Made by a program: the position numbers and the translations under genes. Source: Pelodera strongyloides (lineage: Eukaryota; Nematoda; Chromadorea; Rhabditida; Rhabditidae). From it: a stretch of 64,000 bases of DNA. Positions 56,000 through 64,000 of the stretch are shown here, piece by piece (position 1 is the first letter of the stretch; every line of letters starts with the position of its first letter). The notes under the pieces were generated by a model. It worked only from the letters and a program-made list of their open reading frames with translations. It had not been told where the DNA came from and did no database searches. Location: the NCBI GenBank assembly GCA_036852015.1, contig JAANDG010000150.1:203073-267072 (forward strand), given 5' to 3'.

Positions 56000-57350
56000 A
56001 TCCAACTAGGGAAAAAGGATTCCTTAGTCTTTAGGAAGCAATTAGGATTGACATCGAAGTGTACTATTGCACGACCAATTGAGAGAATTTTTATGTTGCA
56101 TATGGTTCAACGCGAAACTTTCCTGATTCGCAGCAAAAAAAGGAGTTCGCCTACATCTCGCCGCGCACGTCGCCCAGTCTTCGCAGACTCGCCAGGTGAA
56201 GGGGCGGCGCACCGGCCGCGCGAAAATGTGAAAATCTACACAGAAACAGGTAAAAAGGGTGCGCGGCGCATTCGCCCAATCTATGTCCCGTTTTCGCTAA
56301 AAGGTAGTCAGTGCACATGCGCAAAAATCAACAATTATGTAGTAGAAGTATATCTTGAAACCTCATAAAGTAATATTATTTTCTATGACATTTGGTTTTG
56401 CTCAATATGTATCATTTTCCAATTAAATCGATAAAATGTAAACGAAATTTGAAAAAAGTGCAGAATAAATTGGCGGTTGTGCGCGGAATTTTTGCCTGGT
56501 TTTTGCAGATATATGTGATACATACACGTTGACAGCCCTCCGCCAAAACTAGTTGGTTACTCAATAAATCATGTGGAAAACGAGGCATCGAATATCATAT
56601 ATGAAATTTCAGTACGGGATGGGTTTGTTGGGTAGATTGTACGAATAGGTATACAGTGGTAAACTACATATAACAGAAATAAATGAAGCACGACGCAGAG
56701 AATTGCTTGGTCTATGCACTGTTTAGATTTCCAGAAATGTTTTTGGCAAAATTATAATAAGACTATCCTCATATTATGCTCGCTCAAATATAAATCAATT
56801 CTCCAATGGACATAGTTATGGGCCCAATTTCTTTTGTGTTGTTCCACAAGAATGTTTACATAGCATTACCGCTTGTTGCATACTCTATTTGTATCAGTTA
56901 ATTATTCCCAGAGAAAGCAAGAACCATTCGAAAATGAGCTGCGCTTACCCAAAACTCACTCACGTCAGAATTGGGCACTTGTTTCGCGAACTTTGAGCAC
57001 TTGCCAAATGTGCGCCAAACAAGCGCGCGTGATTCAATGGCTAGCGCGTTTACCTCCGCACGCAAGCTTCGGATCTGACCGCCGTGGCTCTTGACGCATA
57101 AAATATTCATCAAGATTTATTGACAAAATGCAAGAGTGAAAAGATTTGCCCATATACCATTTATTCTAGAACATTCAATAAATAACAAAGGAATATAATT
57201 TGCGTATTTATATTATTGCGGTATTTCAGGTGGGATAGCCAGTCCGTGTCGGGCAGCCCACTGTGGATCCACGATTGGTTTTGGTCCGGCTGTAATATGC
57301 AAATCAGTTGGACACTACTGGTTTTCGTAAAAATGTAAAAAGAAAATGTG

Positions 57351-57534
57351 TTAAAGCGAAATACCGGCCGGTTTTTGAAACGCATCGTGGACACCTAATC
57401 GTGGACAGCTATTTATGCAAAGTTGCTCGAATTTAGCTCGATTTTTTATTCTAATTTATGTTCATTTGCATAAACTGCGTAAAAATGGTGGTGTACTCGA
57501 TGTGCTGCAAAAACGGGCCGGTATTTCGCTTTAA
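57351..57534. mobile_element. Foldback MITE, family A
   Basis: TTAAAGCGAAATACCGGCCGG and CGGGCCGGTATTTCGCTTTAA ends. The centre holds TTTAGCTCGATTTTTTATTC and TAATTTATGTTCATTTGC. One of the best preserved copies. Confidence 0.9.
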
Positions 57535-57731
57535 ATTCGTTACTAATGAAACCAGCAGTACAGTTACGCCTTTCAAAAAGTTTCCTATTTGTGCTGACTG
57601 GTCTGTCACTAGTAACTTTCGGGTGGTTGAAAAATTAGCCGAAAGTACACTGGCGAAACTTGCCATGCAAGCCGCGACGGCATTTTGCAATGTCGAACTC
57701 ACGCCATAACATTTCATCTTACATGCCATAG

Positions 57732-59115
57732 TCATCGTTGCAAAATAGTTGACCACCTTTGCTGCAACACCCTTCCACGGGGGTTTATTTTGTCTTGTGC
57801 ATAAATTGCTCTAGAAAATCCAGAACCGAAATTAATAACTTACGCATCACTTTTCCCTTCTCCGCTTTACTGTACATGAATTGCGAGGCGTAGTGATATT
57901 GCTCAAACTTCGGACAACCGTTGTACCATAGTCTGGAATGGGAAGAACTCCAATTCCCTTTAATCCGCAATTTTCTGGTTCTGAGTTGGTTGCACTGGTA
58001 CGTGTAATGTTACATTCTAACTACTATGTGCCTAAGAGGTACCAGAAGATCATAGACCATATTCACCACTCAATTCCCCATGGGGAATTCCGCGTGTTTT
58101 TCTCTGCGTGTCTCACATTAGAATGCTATTTCTATCCCCAGGGAATATTTACCCGAGGGAATGGGAGTGGTGAATATGGCCTCGTCATAGTGCTTCATTT
58201 GCCAACTAAAGCTAACCTGCATGTGTTGAGAAACATTGGTAGTGGTGGAGGGTTGCAGAACCTTTGCACCCTTGCAAAATCGTAATCACATTTGCATTCC
58301 GGCGTACAGTGGGGATATAGGCGAGAATCGCAGTCTGGAGTACAGGGACGTCGTTGGCCCATCTAGAAAAATTTATAGCTTCAAAGATATCTGTGCGCCT
58401 CGTTATGAATAAGCTAAGGGAGTATAGACTTGATGAATCTGAGAACGCCTAAGAACAAGGGGACTAAGGTATGTGGAAGGCAAGTGTCTAGGCGACTCTT
58501 TTAATTATGTGACTCAGCTCCATACACTGACGAAACTTAGCCGGTGCGCGGCCTACATTGGCCCGAAAAAGTTGAGCCGCCTACACCTCGCCCATAAATG
58601 GGAAAGTGGCTCGAGTGACACAGAAAAGGTGGGCTGCTGGTGCGCCTGGTGTGCGCGATCTAAAATGCACACGAAAGTTGAAGGCCTACACCAGGTCCAC
58701 CCTGGGACGGTGCGCCGCCTACACCAGGACCGAAAGGGGTGGGCCGCCACAGCTGGGCCCACCCGTTTTTTGCGCGCCGGCCAAAGTTTGTGTTGTACAA
58801 TGAACCGTAAATTCTTGAAGGTTTGCAGTGGTTATTTTCATCGTCCGATCCGAGAGAAGGACGTTTTTTTATTTTATTTATATTTATTGGGCGTTGCAAA
58901 ACTGCGTGTTGTACCTCAATTGTGCGACAGAAAATATTACAGGAATAGACCAATAACATCAAAAATTATTAGGGACTCACAAAATTATCAAATAAAAGTC
59001 GGCGGTCTTGATCTTTAGATAATTCATCTGAATCCTCCACGTAATGTCTTCTTGCTTCAACTAGACTACAGTAGGCTAATAAGAATAGAAATATAAAAAA
59101 TTTGCTTGTGAACAT
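57732..59115 (-). CDS. Small cysteine-rich secreted protein, 4 exons, 148 aa
   Basis: Exons in coding order: 58981-59115, 58217-58362, 57844-57932, 57732-57808; they join in one frame ending TGA at 57732-57734. A clear signal peptide (FFIFLFLLAYCSLVEA) is followed by an acidic/basic propeptide-like stretch with dibasic sites (ARRH, DRRLL). The mature part has eight cysteines: PCTPDC, HCTPECKC, FCNPPPLP, TCRLWYNGC. The segment LWYNGCPKFEQYHYASQF is aromatic-rich and looks strongly constrained. I do not recognise a named family; the regular C-x3-C spacing suggests four disulfides and an extracellular role. The exact splicing, frame closure and signal peptide argue that it is real. It is divergent from TRAP-beta, 765 bp away. 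Confidence 0.82.
58055..58183. mobile_element. Foldback element, family D, intact
   Basis: GACCATATTCACCACTCAATTCCCC and GGGAATGGGAGTGGTGAATATGGCC arms around CTCTGCGTGTCTCACATTAGA. The reference copy for family D; it lies in an intron of the secreted-protein gene. Confidence 0.8.
58540..58795. repeat. GC-rich repeat patch (GCCGCCTACACC)
   Basis: Repeated GCGCCGCCTACACCAGG / GCCTACACCAGGTCCACC units inside an AT-rich intron of the secreted-protein gene. ORFs on both strands have no family and cross the repeat. Confidence 0.65.
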
Positions 59116-59879
59116 TGTGAATTTTGATAGGGAAAATATATGGCGGTAGACAATTTTTGATATTGCACTTACAAATGACAAAGAGATCATATGGTGGAAA
59201 AATAGAAGATAACTATTGAGAAAGTGATAAATGATAGTTTTCTCATCATAATCAATAGAAGGAAATGATCAACTTATCAATTTAGAGGAGGTGATTTGAA
59301 AATTAATCACCCTACGTATGTATGTAATCTATTTTTGTACCATTTGTACGCGTGACAGCGGGAAAATGAGACCGTCATATCAAGGGATTTTTGTGGGCGA
59401 AAGGAAGAATAATTTAATGAATGTAGTCACAAACAAGCAAAACATCCAGTTTCTTCGAAGTGTATGTATCTTGTTTGTTAGCGACGAGGACCAAGACAAA
59501 TGACGTTGTATTTTGAGTGAGTTGAACATATGTATATAATTTATATACAGATAATTGATAGAACTATCTAATGTTTTATATTATAAGTGTCTCTTAGGAT
59601 CTGAAGCAAGGTTTGGTTCCGCGACTGCACTTCCGCGGTGTAATTAGCGTATGTGGAATTTTTCAATCTTATGACCAGACTACCGTACACAAGGTACGTT
59701 CAAAAGTCATAATCTAGTAATCAATAGATTTAATCAATAATTGGAGAGACCATGAATATTTTTTTATGACGTCCCAGTAGGTTTACGTCGGGCGGAGCCT
59801 TGTCTTATTTTACGTTTTCTGTTGCCTTTTTTTGCTCATATTTTTTTTATATATTTTTCTGAACAACGTCTTTTTAGAA
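59116..59879. promoter_or_regulatory. Upstream region between secreted-protein and TRAP-beta genes
   Basis: 764 bp, AT-rich, between divergent start codons. TTCTTTTTAG (acceptor-like) lies two bases before the TRAP-beta ATG at 59880. No other gene seen. Confidence 0.5.
59868..59879 (+). promoter_or_regulatory. Probable trans-splice acceptor of TRAP-beta
   Basis: ACGTCTTTTTAGAA immediately precedes ATG 59880. The very short leader and consensus 3' splice site fit spliced-leader addition. Confidence 0.6.
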
Positions 59880-61994
59880 ATGCGCTGGCTTGTGTCGCTC
59901 ACCTTCCTCTCCCTGTTGGCGATTTCGAAAGCGGAAGAAGTAAGTTTGAGTCGGTAGACACTATACTCTCTCTGCTACCTCTGGTTCGGGGCGAATATTA
60001 CGCTTCTGTTTGGGTGGGGATTTTACTATCACAGTTTTTAATACATCATTTCAGGATTCGTCACCGACTGGTCCTTTGCTTCTTGCAACGAGGGATGTGC
60101 ATGCCCGGATTATCTCATGGGGAAAGGCCATTCCGGTTACGATTACGATTTACAACGTCGGTGACCGCGATGCGCTGAAGTAAGTCTGCTCACCAAATTT
60201 GCAGGACTGCCGGCATGTTGTATATATCCGCTATGTTTATGCAGTTAAGTTTCTGTATTATAACCATCCCCCCTTTTTGAGTGGGCGCCTCCGCGAACTA
60301 GGGTTGCACCCAATCGTATGTGAAAACGTTGCTAATTATCAATTTATAGCATCAAATATGGATTGTTTAGTGTGCGTTTGCCTAATGAATGGAAGAAGGA
60401 TTTCGGAAGCGTATCTATCGGCTCGCCCGCTGCTCATTTCAGTCGTATAGCTGCGGGTGGAAATGTTTCACATGCTGTAAGTTATTCTTTGATGAGAGTG
60501 AGCTTCGGTTCTCCAGAAGCGAAGTTGCACATGGACATGGTTGTGCGTGTGCTATAAGTGCTGTGTTCAGCGTATAATTTCCGCGGGTAAATGGAGGTGG
60601 TCTGTTTCGCCTTGTGATAGAGACAGTTTTATATTATAAGTGGATGTAACAACGCCATGTTTCACTCAAATATATACAGTTGGAGTAGCGGTAACTTTCG
60701 GAGATGGTCAACTAAATCCTGAGGTGTTCGTACGTGATTGTCATTTTACTCACTAATAGCTAGGTTGTGTTTCATGTTTTTTTTATTGTAGGTGGTTTAC
60801 ATGCCTACTCCATCTGAGGAGCACTTCAAGGAAGCGCATGCGTTCTTTATGAAGGAAGTTCAAGTGAACTATGAGTACGTTATTTTTGGATATTCAAGTT
60901 TACTGGGGACGCAGTTAATATTTCCTTAACCATAGTTATAGTTTCATTAAACGGAACAAGATGATCCATAATTAGAATCCCACGGTATTAATAGGTCCGT
61001 TTTGCGCTACAGTGTGATGTATAATAGTTAGTTCACTTGGTCACTGCGGTGACCGATGTGCCAAGTGCCATCACTAGGGATGTACGAGCGCTTCCTCCTC
61101 ATTAGCGGTTCCTGTTCATAATGCGCAACGTAATTTTTCTTTCTAAATGTTGTTCTTGTGCATATTTCACAAATGGAAAATGGCCTGCAACTGCAAGCTT
61201 TGCGGACTCTTTCCTTTTTAATTGTTCTATTTCTTCAGTGGCGATTCGGAACCGCGCTCTGTTTCAAGCACTTGTGCAAGCAAGGATTGTGAGTTTTATG
61301 TCTAGTACTATCGCAACTGATGTTTTTTGTTATCAACTAAACAAGCTATTAAAGTGAAATACCGGCCTGTTTCTGAAACGCGTCGTGGATAACTGAATTC
61401 TTACGTATTTACGCTAATTTACTCTAATTTAGCTCGATTTATCATTCTGATTTATGTTCAGTCGCATAAGCTGCATAAGAATGCTGTGTGTACTCGATGT
61501 GTTTAAAAAAAACCGGCCTGTTTTTCGTTTTAACAATTAACCAATTAATATAATCTTAGAGTTCGGCCATGAAATTTCATCTGTTTATATGTAAAAAAGA
61601 AAGTCGTATTTCAGTGTATGGAGCCATTATTCTTCCTCGCACCCACGATCGTTTGTTCGGCGATCGTTCTACTGTGAGTTCTTTTTTTTTCGTTTTACTG
61701 CGACAGATTTAAACTCAAACGAAACCTATTTTTCCTTTCCGATAAATTATTGATTTCTCTTGGGCTGTAGGCCTCTGAACCATAACTTTTTTTTTGTGTC
61801 AATCTATGGGTATTAAACCTTCACTCGCCTTCCGAGCACTTTTTTTACGTTTGCCAAATTTGTCAAATAAAGTATTTTGTTCATTTTCTTTGCAGGAGTG
61901 GCTGATGTTCGGCGGTTGGACTGGTGCTCTCACGTTGTTGCCCTACACGTTGTACGTTCTGAAGAGAAATCGATACGAGAGTTTTGATCAGTAA
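59880..61994 (+). CDS. trap-2: Translocon-associated protein subunit beta (TRAP-beta / SSR2), 8 exons, 218 aa
   Basis: A single-pass ER membrane subunit of the TRAP complex beside the Sec61 channel. Exons: 59880-59939, 60055-60179, 60350-60497, 60571-60586, 60680-60723, 60792-60897, 61615-61673, 61896-61994; total 657 nt. Exon 1 is a signal peptide (MRWLVSLTFLSLLAISKAEE). The lumenal domain shows VTITIYNVGDRDALK, SRIAAGGNVSHA with an Asn-X-Ser glycosylation site, and YGAIILPRTHDRLFGDRS. The helix EWLMFGGWTGALTLLPYTLY and a basic tail end the protein, all in the order of vertebrate SSR2. The weak part is exons 3-5. The consensus donor GTAAGT at 60477 would end exon 3 at a phase I could not continue, so I used GTGAGC at 60498 and a 16-nt exon. 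The exon 6 donor (GTTTAC at 60898) is non-ideal but gives the conserved frame. Confidence 0.9.
61349..61533. mobile_element. Foldback MITE, family A, in a TRAP-beta intron
   Basis: TTAAAGTGAAATACCGGCC at the left and CCGGCCTGTTTTTCGTTTTAA at the right. The middle keeps TTTAGCTCGATTTATCATTC and GTGTACTCGATGTG. Confidence 0.8.
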
Positions 61995-64000
61995 TATATT
62001 TTTTGTTGGGATAGTTCTCTGTTCTCACATGTAGCCGGTTTGGTTTGATATTTTTGCTTGTTTGGGCATGATCAACCGGCTAACCCCGTTTCCCTACGTC
62101 TGCCTCCCTCTCTCCCCTTGCACGTTTTGTGAAATATAATATTTTGGAGTGATTATTACTATTATGTAACTGGTGGTGTTGGGCGGCAAATTCCTACATG
62201 ATGTGTTTTATCTTTGGGGTTTCCTGTCAACACCTCCCTTTTGCTTAATTACTTTTGTTATCTCTCTGACCGAAAATTGTTTTCTTTTCCAATCCCTTTT
62301 GCTAGTTGTATATAAGGGTGGAGGTAGTTGGTGCTCTCACGGTTTGTTTTCAGAACATTTGGTCTGTTTGTTTTTATTTGTTAGTTGCCTAAGTTTACGG
62401 GTGTTATGACTTTTTATTGCTCTCCCTATTTTAACGTTTTATTGTTAATAATATTTTTTTACGAATGAGTGTTGTTTATTTGGATTAGTTTGTTGCTATT
62501 TGGAAACGTTTGAGTTAACTTGCATGAGGACAAGCGGTGGTTTGAATACTTTTGCACTCGTCTGCCTGAGGATTATATTCTGCAAAAGGCCGCTCTTCTG
62601 TTGAAAACGTGGTGTTGTTGTGCCGCCTATGTTATAATATTACCTGCACGGAATTGAAATGGAGTTTGATATGCGGACACCGAGAATCAGGTGATAGAGC
62701 TCGTCATGTATTGTATGGAGTTTGTGGGGCGCCTAGTACTACTAGTTAAGATGTGCCGTACTTACTGCCAGATGATAGGGCAAAGGGCGTGTGGCACACT
62801 TTTGCAGTTTTGGATTACCTGTGATGCGATGAATGCGTGGGGCATTGGCATACAGTTATGTAATTGTAACGGCGGTCATTTTGCTGTTGAAGAAGCCGTT
62901 AGGTAGATGCGGTGATGGGTTATTACACGGTATCTGTAAAGGCGTAAGGTTTTCAATACCAGTGTTGTTAGGCTAATTGTAAACAAACTAAATTGTCTAG
63001 ACAATTCGCCTGGTGCATCGTTGTTGCCATATTTCATGCCTTTACAGTGCTGGCATTGGTGCGAAGTGGATGGAGTAAGTTCTTGATCTCGTTTGGGGGA
63101 GATTTAAAGCGAAATAACGGCCGGTTTTTGAAACACATCGAGTCGACCAGCATTCTTATGCACCTTATGCAAGTGACCATAAATTAGAATAAAAAATCGA
63201 GCTAAATTAGCATAAATACGTAAGAATTCAGGTATCCACGATGCGTTTCAAAAACCGGCAAGTATATCGCTTTAATATGACATTTTAATAACATTGAAAT
63301 ATACTGCTAATATAATTACTATTATTGTGAAAAAACGATGCACGTGTAAAAAATATAATCCATATAAAAAGTTTTAAGGGGAGGCTAGGTTCCGACTAAA
63401 ATCCATTATTTCAACCCAGAAGTTGGCGCACACGCGGCAATGCTATGGCGTTTCATCGGCGAGCACAATTGCAAGATAAGATAATTTCCCTGCGCGGGTA
63501 TTTTGCACGTCACCATGTTGTCAAATGCATTTTGGGCGCCGTTCTCATGCGGCTTGCACGCCAAGTTTCCTTAGTGCTAGGTGAAGAGAGCAAATTTTAA
63601 TTACAAAATAATTTTACTGACGCGCCAGGCTAATTGACTTGTGTTTTAGAAGCTGTTTTTCCACTAATTTTACTGTTGGGAGGATATATTTACTTTATCA
63701 ATTACTTCTTTGAGTCATCAATTGGAAAGATATATGGAAATGCAAAGCGAGTGATTATCGAGGTTTATAAATCGAGTCGATTTCTGCAAAAATGGTCCGG
63801 CTGGGTACCAGGGTGCGTTTTTGTTATTATAATTTTCAATTACCGCAAGGCGTTCATGTTGCTCTTTTGTAGGGGCGTTGTAGGCTACAATTTCGCGAAA
63901 CCCTGATGGTGCGCAGCGAAAAAATCGATGCGCCAATTTCGCCGCGCACCTCCATTCTCCAGACTACAGCCAGCACTCCTTGGCGAAGTCGCCGCGCATC
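61995..64000. other. Downstream intergenic region to the window end
   Basis: No supported gene. It holds a family-A foldback (63104-63275) and GC-rich patches near 63420-63560 and 63930-64000 (CGCCGCGCAC motifs). An AT-rich ORF at 63634-63906 cannot be tied to a gene. Confidence 0.55.
63104..63275. mobile_element. Foldback MITE, family A
   Basis: TTAAAGCGAAATAACGGCCGG and CCGGCAAGTATATCGCTTTAA ends, with AAAAAATCGAGCTAAATTAGC in the centre and TTAA flanks. Confidence 0.85.

Larger units (their letters stand above)
54978..57731. other. Intergenic region, repeat-rich
   Basis: Between the 5' side of the annexin gene and the 3' end of the secreted-protein gene. It contains pyrimidine microsatellites (55180-55240, 55310-55480), two family-A foldbacks and a GC-rich CGCCGCGCAC patch near 56150-56300. 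A tRNA-like TGGCTAGCGCG stretch lies near 57000. No supported gene. Confidence 0.6.

Noticed and set aside
56985..57070. Possible tRNA (TGGCTAGCGCG)
   Set aside because: The A-box-like word is good but the B box (CTTCGGATCTG) is poor and arms do not pair.
63634..63906. Hydrophobic ORF (LILLLGGYIYFINYFF)
   Set aside because: It has an acceptor-like TTTTAG upstream but no partner exon, no family and AT-rich composition. It could be part of a gene beyond the window, which I cannot support.

Overview
The window is nuclear DNA of an animal, most probably a nematode. The evidence is AT-rich non-coding DNA, genes cut into many short phase-matched exons with TTTCAG/TTTTAG acceptors, and acceptor-like pyrimidine tracts directly upstream of several start codons with no cis donor, as expected for spliced-leader trans-splicing. 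I cannot name the species.

Host genes, left to right: (1) a B4GAT1/LARGE-type (GT49) glycosyltransferase, + strand, 2533-6013, with two opposite one-base frame breaks at homopolymers; (2) the cohesin regulator PDS5, - strand, 7286-37461, which I resolve into 48 exons whose summed length (4761 nt) is one open frame of 1586 codons plus stop, including a 12-nt microexon; (3) a neuferricin (CYB5D2, MAPR/cytochrome b5-like) gene, + strand, 38908-44126, 10 exons, 271 aa; (4) an annexin, - strand, 46721-54977, with nine shared exons and three possible first coding exons; (5) a small cysteine-rich secreted protein, - strand, 57732-59115, 4 exons, 148 aa; (6) the translocon-associated protein beta subunit (TRAP-beta/SSR2), + strand, 59880-61994. 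PDS5/neuferricin and secreted protein/TRAP-beta are divergent pairs; GT49/PDS5 and neuferricin/annexin are convergent pairs. The genes have unrelated functions and there is no operon.

Mobile DNA: PDS5 introns hold a Ty3/Gypsy LTR retrotransposon (27095-32465, 298-bp LTRs differing at 2 positions, 5-bp target duplication) and a Jockey/CR1-like non-LTR retrotransposon (12081-15691, 13-bp target duplication) that carries a 2A-type DVEENPGP motif followed by a zinc finger. The non-LTR element landed inside a foldback element. Both retrotransposons are antisense to PDS5 and have broken reading frames.

The background is full of foldback (MITE-like) elements: about 13 copies with AAAGCGAAAT/AAAGCGGTA ends, two near-perfect long hairpins with the same ends, and a second family ending in GGCCATATTCACCAC. 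There are also tRNA-like SINE candidates, a pair of SINE-like repeats with ATT tails, GC-rich dispersed patches and several minisatellites, including a 24-bp array in the last PDS5 intron that is open in several frames but is not coding.
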